This document shows, one piece after another, positions 11,529 through 21,729 of a stretch of DNA of 64,000 bases. The DNA lies in contig JAQFVV010000287.1 in NCBI GenBank assembly GCA_028023455.1, forward strand, positions 1,152,225 to 1,216,224. Direction: 5' to 3'. The notes under the pieces are model-generated. The model saw only the letters and a program-made list of their open reading frames with translations. It made no database searches and was not told the origin of the DNA. Numbering within the stretch: position 1 is the first letter of the stretch; each line of letters opens with the position of its first letter. The translations under genes were made by a program, and so were the position numbers. The stretch comes from Epiperipatus broadwayi. Its lineage: Eukaryota > Onychophora > Udeonychophora > Euonychophora > Peripatidae.

Positions 11529-11687
11529 CTGGTGAATGGTTCCATCAATTTCTACAGGAACTATGAAATCTGCATTATTAACAGGTTTAAATGAACTATG
11601 TACTAATGTTTCATCTAAATCTATAACCATACATTTTTTGTGCATATCCTGATGTCGAACTGATGAAAGAAGGTATTTGCCTTGTGG
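11529..11687 (-). CDS. CTD small phosphatase (SCP/CTDSP-like), exon 3
   Basis: This 159-bp exon encodes 53 residues in phase 0 at both ends. It begins after a polypyrimidine acceptor (T-rich, then ACAG) at 11688 and ends CAG|GTAAG at 11529/11528. The protein contains '[15 protein letters not shown]' with the DLDET catalytic loop (residues 23-27 of the exon), followed by '[18 protein letters not shown]'. SCP enzymes are haloacid-dehalogenase-fold, Mg-dependent phosphatases; the first Asp of DxDxT is the phospho-acceptor. Vertebrate members dephosphorylate Ser5 of the RNA polymerase II CTD, and also SMADs and REST-pathway targets, in the nucleus. The intron boundary after 'TIHQ' is where vertebrate genes of this family also split. 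Which paralogue of vertebrates it matches cannot be settled from this part. Confidence 0.95.
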
Positions 11688-11895
11688 CTGTAAAAAAAAA
11701 AAAGTTATACAAAATATATATAACATTAAAAAAACAAAAATACTATTATTTAATAAAAATGAAATAAACATAGATTATCAGAAAGCTTTTTGATTCTATG
11801 TGCCATGGAAAATTTTGAATAGCAATGTTGAATGAGATATTATCAACATTTGGTACAGTCATTATTTTCTTTATGTGGAAGACAAAATTCAGATG

Positions 11896-12405
11896 ATTTT
11901 AAGCCAATAAACATCACATGACCACCACTTCTTATGCTTGTATGTAACTGTTGTTAAAACAGGCAAAACTCACTATACGTATTGCCACACACAGCAAGCT
12001 AAAGTAATCAATGGATACCAGAAGTGGTGGCTATGGTTATTAAAGAACCAAAGACACCAAAATATATGGGTACTGAACTGAGTTCAGATCCATGTGACTA
12101 TATAAGCTGATGGGCTTGGACTGAAAACATTAAGGTGTTTTCAGTTTAAGACTCATAGTTTTGTAGTTAAATAGAGATAAAAGGTGGCTGCTGGAGAGTT
12201 GCATTAGATCCTAAGATCTAGATGCAGTGCTCTCAGATCCAAGGCTCCTCACTAACGAAGGCCACAAGCCAGAAACTAGCCTGGGGATATTGGATGAGTA
12301 GGCACTAGATGGGGATTTTATGCATGAGCCTTCTGGCATCCATTGATTACTCTAGCTTGCTGTGTGTGGCAATACGTATAGTGAGTTTTGCCTGTTTTAA
12401 TTACA
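11896..12405 (+). repeat. Family B ribozyme repeat, locus 1
   Basis: A short inverted part (11896-12015) is followed by a plus-strand unit (12016-12405). Both outer ends carry the same terminal sequence in opposite orientation: aaacaggcaaaactcacta near 11956 and tagtgagttttgcctgttt near 12378, with about 70 bp of matching arm, so the locus looks like a foldback element. It holds a decayed hammerhead at 12237-12295. Confidence 0.85.
12237..12295 (+). ncRNA. Degenerate hammerhead, family B locus 1
   Basis: Stem I is intact (AUCCAA/UUGGAU and UCCUCA/UGGGGA), as is stem II (GGC-CACAA-GCC). The box reads CUAACGA (G5 changed to A) and stem III reads ACUAGC with cleavage site C. The G5 change alone should abolish activity. 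Confidence 0.65.
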
Positions 12406-12445
12406 GATGATTTTCATGAATAAAACAAACCCAAGTTTTCAGAGC

Positions 12446-13115
12446 GATTCTGTATCGGAGGAAGACAAATATATAATTTGTAATAAAGTTTTAATGGAAA
12501 CAACAAAAAAAATATTAGAATGGAAATGACAAAAAAATATTAGAATTTGATAAGAGCATGCATAGAATATAAATAAAGCCTAAGCACAGGAAGATAAGAA
12601 AAAAGTGGTTAAGAAATAACAGCAGAAAGCATTTTGTTGAAACAGATTTCAAAATATATCTATCCATGCTTGTCTAAATTAAGAGTTCGAGAATGTCATA
12701 CAGAAAAAAAATACATGGTTATGTTGGCATGAAATTTCCTTTACAATGTATGGATATGAGATATTGAAAATGAGGAAACGAGAGGGCAAGGATTTACCTC
12801 CATTAATACCTGGAGTTGAACAATCAAGAATTAATAACTGGATTTTAATAAAGGCAGATGCACAAAGACAATTGAAGGAGATGGTAAAACAAAGAAAAGT
12901 ATGTTATTTTGGACATATGGTGAGATAGATGGATACACAGAAAAAAAAGATATCATGATTGAAATTACAAATGGGTCAAATAGAAATAAAATGGATGAAT
13001 TTAATGGTACTGAAACCATGCAGAAAAGTGGAAGAAAGTCATCCACATTGTCATTCCAGCCAGATAATGATGAAATAAATAGAAAATTAAAATAACCATG
13101 ATGAACTTTTTCCAG
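12446..13115 (+). mobile_element. LINE C-terminal fragment (degenerate)
   Basis: Broken frames resemble the last part of an RTE- or jockey-like LINE polyprotein. The clearest block is at 12746-12928: 'MRKREGK', then 'QRQLKEMVKQRKVCYFGHMVR', which matches the 'LKEMVKQRKMSYFGHIVR' region near the C-terminus of such elements. An 'AEKWKKVIH' stretch follows near 13020-13050. No intact domain remains. It is a different family from the copies at 34.9 and 49.3 kb. Confidence 0.6.
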
Positions 13116-13134
13116 AAGCAAACTAAGATAGGAA

Positions 13135-16100
13135 CTTCCCTTCCCATCAATTCATTAACACGTAATCTATCATAGTTTAAAGCTGAAGAATCATCTCAAT
13201 ATTAGTCAATGAATATTTCTGTCTAAAATACTGATACTAAAGTTATTCAGAGTCATTTCTGGTAACTATCTTCTTCATGCATGATTTATAGCTACTCTTT
13301 TAAATAATAAAAGATTCATTGCTAACAATCTCTTTGGAAATATATACTATAAAAAAAAATATTGAACACATCTCGTAATTTTTGAAACAAGTCAAATGAC
13401 AATCAATATAAATTCTTTTCTTAAATAAACAAACAAACAAAAAAAAATTTCCTTAAGAATATAATTTAAAACAAATAGATAAGTTTTCAAGAGATGAATT
13501 TCTATAGATATGTAATTCATTAGTTCATTTTTGTTTTCTAATATAACAATAGAATTACCAATGATCAGACATTATTCACACACATATAATCTAGATAATT
13601 ATTTTTTGGTTTCTTTCAATGAATATTAGAATAGAGATAAAAGTCTACCAAATTAACCTAGATTATTAATGTTATGCTAATTTTCATGAATGTTGAGCCA
13701 TTTTTTTTTTTTTTTCATTTTCTTTAGTTAGGAGTTGAATTATAATTTTTATTTCTGAGGAAATTATTGTAGAACTAGATACAACTTTATTACAGATCTA
13801 CAATAAAGTATAATTGATTGTAGATCATTACTTGAAAAATAAAATAATCAAATATTAAATTACTCAGGATATCATAAGAGATTTAAGTATGAGAAATGAT
13901 AGATTAAGCTTTGATCTGGGTAACATCTATTGTTTTACCAATTCCCAAATTGATAGATAGCAAAAGCATCAGCTAAAAATTGCTTATCTTGATCAAGAAC
14001 AAAAACTGAAAGTACAAAGGCAATCAACTATTGTGATTAGACAGGTGATAACTTTCTATCAAAACAACTCTTAGCTTTCAAGTTCAGGGGAATTACACTT
14101 ACAAGTTTAAATTTACAACTGATGGACAAGCACCATTAGAATTGCAGCATAATGTTTAATTTGATCTAACATGAGAAACCTCATCTATCTCAGACATTAT
14201 GAGGATTGAGATATGTTTTTTTAAATTTTATTACTAATGATAATGCATAATATGTTCTTAGTTTTCAAAACAATATGCCTGCTCAATTCCGATTAATGAG
14301 GCATTTAAATAACCAGAATGGTTTATTGTTGACACTGAATAAAAATTAGAGAAAGAGTGATTTTAGTTAATAATAGCATTTTAAAAGATATTAAACTCAC
14401 ATCAATTTCTTAATTGAAGTGTATAAGCTTAAATTTATTTTTGCAATGTGATTTAAATAGAGATCATAATAAAATACCAATGGGTGGAAGCTCAAGACTA
14501 TTAGAGATTATGTAAGACAGAAGAAGAAAAATAATGATCATAATTGTTAACATTTTCTTCATTATATTCAGAAAATGGATAACCTCTGCAAATTTCCCAG
14601 GTTCCAGTTTATAATCCTTGAAAAAATAATAATTAATTTTAAAATTACAAATTTGATCATAAAAACAAGATACTGCTGATTTTTCCTAAATAGCATGATC
14701 ATTACAAGAAATCTACATTCATAAGATATTTTTGCTCCAGAATTTACTTTTAAAAAGCTGGAAATAACTTTCTGAATTCTAAAATGTTCTTCAGATAATA
14801 CACAATCGTAAAGTATGACTGCATTTTGTCTAATTAACATTAACATTAGCTAAACAATAATGACATCGATTACTAACTGCAAAAATCACAAGATAAGCAT
14901 TGAGCAAACTCTGTAAGTGATGATAGAATTGTCACTATTTCAACTCATTGGCTATTTTTACATTTTATTCTACTATTTAAAGATCCACTGCTTACACTGT
15001 AGTTTTTGGATTGAAAGAAAGATTCATTACTGTCTAAACAACTTTAAGGCTTGGGAAATTAACAATAACTAGTTGTTTTACCATTACTTTACTAAATGAA
15101 CAAAAATATAGTTAGCTCAAAAGTGAAACCACAATGACAATTTTCAAGCCAATTAGTGTTGAATTGTATTTTCACAACACATCATTCTGCCAGTAATTAA
15201 TAATTGTTGTAATAGAAAAAAAGATGTGATAAAGTTATAAAATATAATACTTATTGCTATAGATAGTCATACAATTATTCTATAGAACTGATAAATCTAT
15301 ATATGAAATTAGAAATTTAAACCAATCAATTCTAATTATATAAGAGTATCAAAATTTAATTGATGGAACATTTGATTTCGATAAACAAAAAAGTTATATA
15401 TTATAAAAATAAATATTTATGAAATGGTAAGAGTTGTAAAGCACTTTTATATACTATCTCAAGGTAACAAATTGAAAAACTGAACTAATCGATTAAATCA
15501 GTCTAATGATAATAAAAATAGGAACCTTTCCTTTCAGAAACTCTTATAATTTCTTTTATATAACAGTAAGTAATGTTCTGGTAATTTTCATATTTTAGAA
15601 ATGACAATTAAATGAATAATTGTTATTTATTTTAAAGATGACATTTGATTGCTTTACCAACTTAGAAAAAAGTAAATGATTTTTTTTCTTGGGAGGGGGG
15701 GGGGAATTAAATGACCCCCACCCCCACAATAAAGGTCTACACTATTATTATAGTTAAAAACAAAATGAAAATTAAAATTTGTATATCCTTTCAAATCATG
15801 CTAACATAGTACAGTAATATCAATTTTACCTGTAAGTTTTTGGCAGAAATAAAAATAAGTAAATGTAAACACACATTTATACCGCAATGCACAGAAGAAT
15901 ATATATATGCAAGCAGAAATTATCCTGTGCAATTTGCATTGTAATATTTCTCTTCCAATTATTTATAAATTCAGATTCACTATAGCAATTGTAATTCCAC
16001 AAATAATAATAATAATTGTGAGCTACAAATATTCATATACCCGTTTGTCATTTTGCAGGGCTATTGCAAATTTTTCATTATGATTCTATTCTAAATCATA

Positions 16101-17440
16101 TTCTCCCAATGCAATTGATACTGCATCTACTTAGAATATCTTTGAAAGAAAATTTATAACATAAATGGGACCTGTTTCTTCTATAAAAACTGTGCTTAGT
16201 TTTTCATAATTTTTTTTTAAAAAAAGGCTGATATAATTCACTATTCACTTTATATGTGATCTACGAAAGATCTAGCCACATAATAGTACATTCAATATCA
16301 TTTCATCCAGCAAGTTGAACTACTCAGAACAGGATTTTTTAAATCTACTATATTTTTAGAATAGTACAGTATTTAAATGATTTTTTTTTTTTGCAATGCC
16401 TTTAATATAGGAAGTTCATATCTCAATTTTCATAAAATAAATAATGAAGTTTGTGTTGCATTTCAAAATTCAACCTGTCTTTCTAGTTAAAAAAAATACC
16501 AACATAAATAAATTGATTCATATTTTTAAGCTGATAATTATTCAAGTTAAAAATTGCTTTTCTTTTATTACTGGCTAGTAATTAAATTATTTGAGTTTTT
16601 CTGAATAAAATTAAATGTTTTATTAGTTACTTTCAAAACATTAAGAACATTCTGTAGATCACATTTAAAATGAAAATAATAATATCATTAGCATACTTAA
16701 TCTAGTAGCATAGAAAATGAAGGTCTTGTTTTTTGCATGTAAACTACTTAAATTAAAAACTACAATCAAAAACAAATATTACAACTTGATGATTACATCA
16801 TAATGTTGTATATAAACTATTCAAAAAATGAAAAGCAAAGTTCAATACTAGTTCTTATTTTAAATGCCTCAGATTTACAATAACACTAATATTTCCTTCT
16901 CTTGTATCATAAAACAGAAGCTGTGTAAATAATATTAATAAATTGAAGTGGACTACTTAGTTAATTTCAAGCAGTGCTATAACTTTTTCAATTAATTAAA
17001 TGCTTTAATCTAAAGAATAAAACCATAAGTAAATCACATATTTGATTACGAGGACTTTTCTTGCATTTGCCTAGCAACAAAAACCATACTTATATATGTT
17101 TCTTGATTTTATAAAACTATATATATTGAGCTCTCTCTGGAACCAATATATTCAATAAAATCCTTGAAAGTAAAGAATAATATTATTCCACAATAATTAC
17201 TGTTATTTTTTTTTTTTGTAAATCCTTTATTTTTATAAAGTGTGATAACAGAAACATTCTTAAGATCAGTGCCCACAATGTTATGGATCTATATATTCCT
17301 AAAAAATTCAATATTGTTCTATTAATCTGTATAATCCGCTTGTTGGCGTTGATGCCATACAAATGCACATTAAATATAATGTTACTGGGCTCACAATGTT
17401 ATTTGTGAAATAATCAAACAGATGTGTTTAACATAATTAA
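13135..17440. other. Intron 2 sequence without recognisable gene
   Basis: AT-rich and featureless to my reading except for a G run (15695-15704) followed within 15 bp by a C-rich stretch (15714-15726), which could pair as a small hairpin. The short open frames here have no recognisable similarity. Confidence 0.5.
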
Positions 17441-17534
17441 TTTATTTAAATAGACAAAACTCTCTATACGTATTGCCAGTCAGTGCAAGTCAGAGTAATC
17501 AATGGATGCCAAAATTTCCATCTAGGGCCTACTC

Positions 17535-17593
17535 ATCCAATATTCCTAGACTAGTTTCTGGCTTGTGGCCTTCGCCAGTGAGGAGCCTTGGAT
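17535..17593 (-). ncRNA. Near-complete hammerhead, family B (A6 changed)
   Basis: On the minus strand: outer stem I AUCCAA/UUGGAU, stem II GGC-CACAA-GCC, GAAAC and ACUAGU with site C are present. The box reads CUGGCGA, with A6 changed to G, and the inner stem I has mismatches. Probably inactive. Confidence 0.65.
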
Positions 17594-17913
17594 CTGAGAT
17601 CACTGCGCCTAGATCTTAGGATCTAATGCAACCCTTCAGCAAACACCTTTTAACTCTACTTAACCAGAAAACTAGGAGTTTTAAATTGAAAATACTATAA
17701 TATTTTCAATCCAAGCTCGTTAACTTATACAATCATATAGGTATGAACTCAGTTCAGTACCTATACATTTTGGGGACTTTAGTATAATCATCATTTCTTA
17801 TGCTTGCTTAGAACTGTTATTAAACAGGCAAAACTCTCTATACATATCGCCAGTCAGAGAATTCAATGGATGCCAGAAAGCTAGTGCATAAGATCCCCAT
17901 CTAGTGCCTACTC

Positions 17914-17972
17914 ATCTAATATCCCTAGACTAGTTTCTGGCTTTTGACCTTCGTCAGTGAGGAGCCTTGAAT
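17914..17972 (-). ncRNA. Hammerhead ribozyme with intact core, family B locus 2
   Basis: Minus-strand order: inner stem I strand UCCUCA, CUGACGA, stem II (GGU-CAAAA-GCC, with a U.G pair), GAAAC, ACUAGU, then C17, then UAGGGA. Every invariant catalytic residue is present and the triplet is the canonical GUC. The inner stem I has one C-A mismatch, and the outer stem is partly eroded (AUUCAA/UUAGAU). An A-A mismatch next to the core at 10.1/11.1 is shared by the whole family. Confidence 0.75.
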
Positions 17973-18243
17973 CTGAGAGCACTACACCTAGATCTTAGGA
18001 TCTAATGCAACCCTCCAGCAGCCACCTTTTATCTCTACTTAACTACAAAACTATGAATCTTAAATTGACAACACTATATTTTTAATACAAGCTCATTAGC
18101 TTAAGTTATACAGGTCTGAATTCAATTCAGTACCTATACATTTTGATGACTTTAGTTCTTTAATAACCATAGCCATCACATGATCACCATTTCTTATGTT
18201 TACTTATAGCTATTAAAACTGGCAAAACCCTCTATATGTATTG

Positions 18244-18272
18244 CTCCTCACTGATGAAGGCCACAAGCCTTT
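18244..18272 (+). ncRNA. Truncated hammerhead, family B locus 2
   Basis: CUCCUCA, CUGAUGA and stem II (AGGC-CACAA-GCCU) are present, then the sequence jumps to the unit's downstream part. GAAAC, stem III and the cleavage site are deleted. Confidence 0.6.
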
Positions 18273-18599
18273 TGGCAACCATTGATTACTCTGGCTTGCA
18301 CTGACTGGCAATACGTATAGAGAGTTTTGCCTGTTTTAATAACAGTTATAAGCAAGTATAAGAAATGGTGATCATGTGATGTTTATTGGCTTAATTAATT
18401 TATTTCCTTAACAAATTACTGTAATTTACAAAGTAATTCAAAAACAATTTTAAAAACAACAACAACAACAAAAAAAAATGAACATCTTTAACAAGTACCT
18501 ACAAATTTTCTCAAACTTTAAACTACACTTATCTGAATGGTTAATCACAATCATCTCCGATAATATAGCATGGAAAAGGTCTTCCCCTTTGCGGAGACA

Positions 18600-18985
18600 T
18601 CACCACATGAACTTGGCAAGGTAGTTGTCCAGGACTGACTGGCTGTGCTGCTTCTTGTTCTGCCTTTTAAGCAGACCCCAAAGTTGCTCTATGTTCTGGG
18701 TGTGGGCACCTGTTGTAGGGTCTACAAAGTTGTAGTGGTGGTTCACTCTCAGGTGCTTGGAATTTATAGCCTCGAGATCCGACGTTTTGTAGCCTCTCCA
18801 GCAATCTGAATAGATGGTAGATCCAGGTTTGACATATGGCTTCGAGAAGCGTAGGTGTAGAGCGAGCGGGAACTGCTGTCACAAAGCATTCTTTCATGTC
18901 CCTCCACAAGCTGCTGAATGACTATTATTGTGGAAGCATCCTGCCTTGGTGATTTTTCCGATGGCTATTCTTAGTTTTGTAGCTA
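18600..18985 (-). pseudogene. Merlin (IS1595-like) transposase relic
   Basis: A minus-strand DDE transposase fragment in two frames. The upstream part (about 18985-18795) gives 'RKNHQGRMLPQ', then 'KECFVTAVPARSTPTLLEAI'. After a frameshift near 18840 the second part runs to a stop at 18600-18602: 'VKPGSTIYSDCWRGYK', 'RVNHHYNFVDPTTGAHTQ', 'NIEQLWGLLKRQNKK'. These are the conserved blocks of Merlin/ISXO2-type transposases, with the second catalytic D in 'SDCW' and the E in 'NIEQLW'. In-frame stops and loss of the N-terminal third show it is inactive. The GC content is clearly above the surroundings. It lies between two family B loci. Confidence 0.88.
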
Positions 18986-19168
18986 ACACATCATCTCATT
19001 AGTTTAAAACATTAAACCATTAAACATCACATAATCACCATTTCTCATGCTTGCTCAACTTGTTAAAAAAGGCAAAATTCACCATACAGTAGTGCTATTC
19101 AGTGCAAGCCAAAGTAATCAATGGATGCCAGAAGGCTTGTGCATAAAATCCCTATCTAGAGCCTACTC

Positions 19169-19225
19169 ATCCAATATCCCCAGACTAATTTCTAGCTTGT
19201 GGCTTTCATGCGAGTAGCCTTGGAT
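19169..19225 (-). ncRNA. Degenerate hammerhead, family B locus 3, minus arm
   Basis: AUCCAA/UUGGAU, stem II (AGC-CACAA-GCU), GAAA and a UUAGUC site remain, but the CUGAUGA box is reduced to GCAUGA and the inner stem I is altered. Inactive. Confidence 0.6.
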
Positions 19226-19785
19226 CTAATGCAACCCTCCATCAGTGCCCTTTTATCTCTACTTAACTTCAAAACTATGAATCTAAAATTTGAAAACATA
19301 ATATTTTCAATCCAAGCTCATATAGTCATATAGGTCCTAACTCAGTTCAATACCCCATACATTTTGGTGTCTTTGGTTCTTTAATAACCATAGCCATCAC
19401 TATTCTATTAGGCAGGATTGGTATTAAACCACTGAAACTCACATGATCACCATTTCATATACGGACACCAAAATGTATGGAGTATTGAAGTGAGTTCAGA
19501 CCTATATGACAATATAAGTTAAATGGTGATCATGTGAGGTTCAGTGGTTTAATACCAATCCTGCCTAATAGGATAGTGACGGCTATGGTTATTAAAGAAC
19601 CAAAGACACTAAAATGTTTGGGGTATTGAACTGAGTTCAGACCTATATGACTATGTAAGCTAATGAGCTTGATTGAAAATATTATGTTTTCAATTTTAGA
19701 CTCATAGTTTTGAAATTAAGTAGAGATAAAAGGTGGCTGCTGGAGGGTTGCATTAGATCTGAAGATCTAGGTGCAGTGCTCTCAA

Positions 19786-19844
19786 ATCCAAGGCTCTTCA
19801 TTGATGAAAGCGACAAGCTAGAAACTAGTTTGGGTATATAGGAT
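19786..19844 (+). ncRNA. Degenerate hammerhead, family B locus 3, plus arm
   Basis: The box is UUGAUGA (C3 changed to U), stem II is AGC-GACAA-GCU, GAAACUAGU is present and the cleavage base is U instead of C. C3 is part of the catalytic pocket and pairs with G8, so this copy is likely dead. Confidence 0.62.
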
Positions 19845-19959
19845 GAGTAGGCACTAGATAGGAATCATATGCACAAGCCTTCTGGCATCCATTGATTACT
19901 CTGGCTTGCACTGAGTGGCACTACTGTATGAAGAGTTTTGCCTGTTTTGCTAGTTTAAA

Positions 19960-21030
19960 ACATTTGATATTTCATCAAGAGCTGCACGCAGCCTTTTATC
20001 TAAAAAAATTATAAAAGAGCTGTTTTAAATTCATCAAACTGGATAGTTGTTGAAATCTAAATAAGTCAGAAGGCTGGATATTTCATTATAAGCTGCTAAC
20101 TGAATTCATGAAATATTATTCAAAAAATGATCAAAATATTTCTTCCCATCTATTTGAAATACTGTACTTTGTACACCTTACTTCAAGCATTTTATAGCAA
20201 AAATGTTTTATTACATACATACACATATGACGTTCACTGTCCTGCAATTTAAATAAAATAATAAACAAATGTATTTAACAGAACTATATTATTATTCAGG
20301 CCCATATAATTATTTTCAAGGAGTCACAAAAAAAAAAAAAAAGTAAAACAGCAAATGACTATTATGTTCTTTCCAGTTTTAATCCATTAATTCAACACAA
20401 ATGTTTTCAACAAAGATTTAAAAAATTTATTTTATTACATTTTGTTATTTGCTTTTCAATATCTATATATCTCTTACCCACAATGACAAATCTCCCACAT
20501 AATGAGAGTTACCTTAATGTTATGTACTCACCAAAATTGACAACAAGCTTTTGATCAGGTGTTCATTGATTAGACATTCTTACATATTTGACTTTGTAAG
20601 AGATGGATGTAAAATGATTTAATACTTATTAACGAAATATCAGTTAAAGATAGAGGAAAATTAAAACAATATCAACAACTGAAAAAATCAGTAAACAAGT
20701 TTACCTACTTGCCAAATCATTTGATTAACTGTGAATACAGCTAGAGATTTATTCCATTATTTTTTATATAATTTTTTATTTGTGAAAAGTACAATAGTGC
20801 TTAAACAGTCCTTGACAACAGCTTGTAATTTTTTCAATATATGCACAAATCCTATAAAACTACTTGTTAGACAGATTAATAAGTTTTCTTATTGCATGTG
20901 AAAGTTGACTTCAAAAGATGAATATGCATTTTGTGAATAATTTTCTTAAGTCTGAAAACTGATTAATTATTTACATCTAATAAAAAATGTTAGTTATGTT
21001 AATGCATGCTCAAATATCTGTATATGTAAG
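19960..21030. other. AT-rich intron sequence, nothing recognised
   Basis: No gene or nameable repeat is seen; a poly-A run lies at 20329-20342. Confidence 0.5.
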
Positions 21031-21035
21031 ATTAC

Positions 21036-21163
21036 CTTAGGTGAGTATTGTCCATTTTCTTCCGTAGGCACAGGGGTATTATTGGGAGTATTTGGGGAAC
21101 CAAAACAGCAGAAAAATGAACTAAAAATACCACGACTTCGACTTTTCTTTAAAGATGAAGTGC
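21036..21163 (-). CDS. CTD small phosphatase (SCP/CTDSP-like), exon 2
   Basis: A 128-bp exon: two bases completing a split codon, then 42 codons. The acceptor is TTTTATAG at 21171-21164 and the donor is AAG|GTAAT at 21036/21035. The peptide includes 'SSLKKSRSRGIFSSFFCCFG', which matches the conserved N-terminal block of vertebrate SCPs ('SLKKQRSRSILSSFFCCF'), then a Pro/Asn/Thr-rich linker and 'TEENGQYSPK'. The paired cysteines within FFCCF are the segment thought to be lipid-modified in SCP family members. The exon ends in phase 0 and joins exon 3 in frame. It sits 9.3 kb upstream of exon 3 and 39.9 kb downstream of the predicted exon 1. Confidence 0.92.
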
Positions 21164-21498
21164 CTATAAAATAAATAATGAAATCCTTATTTAACTTTTC
21201 ATATCTATTGACAGTTTTTCACAGCAAAACATTACTAATTTTTAGCAAAATTTTTTTTTGCATTTATTGCATAAATTATACGTACACACATACATAAATA
21301 ACACATAAATGAATTGTTTACACACATACATGTAATTAATTTAAAAATAAAAAACTATTGTAATATTATGTTTTGATTAGTGCAGGTTCATAAATTACAA
21401 AACATTCAAATTAATTAAAACAAACACAAATATGTATTTAATAATATTTCTAATAAATTTTAGCTTAAAAGAACTATTATTATCATACAGTTCATTCT

Positions 21499-21724
21499 GC
21501 AATATATATCCTGATCCTTTCTTATGTTGCAATTATTAATGTAGGCTGCACAAATGTAAACATATAGTTGTTACAGAACTTTAAGATGATATACCTTATC
21601 ACAATGTTATGCAATATATATCATGATTCGTTCTTATCTTGCAATTGTCAATGTATAGGCTGCACAAATGTAAACATGTAGTTATTATAGAGCTTTAAGA
21701 ATATTTACCTTATCATAATGTTAG
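21499..21724. repeat. Local tandem duplication, two units of about 112 bp
   Basis: The text from gcaatatatatcctgat (21499) recurs from 21611 (gcaatatatatcatgat); both contain 'ggctgcacaaatgtaaaca'. Identity is roughly 85 to 90 percent. Confidence 0.8.
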
Positions 21725-21729
21725 AAGTT

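Larger units (their letters stand above)
17450..18395. repeat. Family B ribozyme repeat, locus 2 (tandem, minus, with inverted end)
   Basis: Two minus-strand copies stand head to tail; equivalent points (17552 and 17931) are 379 bp apart, so these units are internally shorter than the 449-bp unit at 42.8 kb. They end near 18240 and are followed by a truncated plus-strand copy (18244-18395). The three ribozyme regions are at 17535, 17914 and 18244. The junction carries the family's end sequence aaaacaggcaaaactctcta and its inverse. Confidence 0.88.
19005..19953. repeat. Family B repeat, locus 3: long inverted pair
   Basis: A minus copy (about 19005-19470) and a plus copy (about 19510-19953) face each other. 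The inner arms, for example ggattggtattaaaccact (19413) and its inverse near 19541, are separated by about 60 bp. A transcript would fold into a hairpin of more than 400 bp per arm. The ends carry the variant 'agtagtgccactcagtgcaa' instead of 'cgtattgcc'. Each arm holds a decayed hammerhead. Confidence 0.88.

Noticed and set aside
12105-12140. CTGATGGGC...GAAAAC in family B locus 1 as another hammerhead
   Set aside because: Lacks the CUGANGA box and has no stem II complementarity; other copies read CTAATGAGC at this place.
18667-18909. 80-codon minus-strand frame taken as a gene
   Set aside because: Its first third is true Merlin text, but the rest is out of frame with the transposase. It is a frameshifted relic, not a gene.
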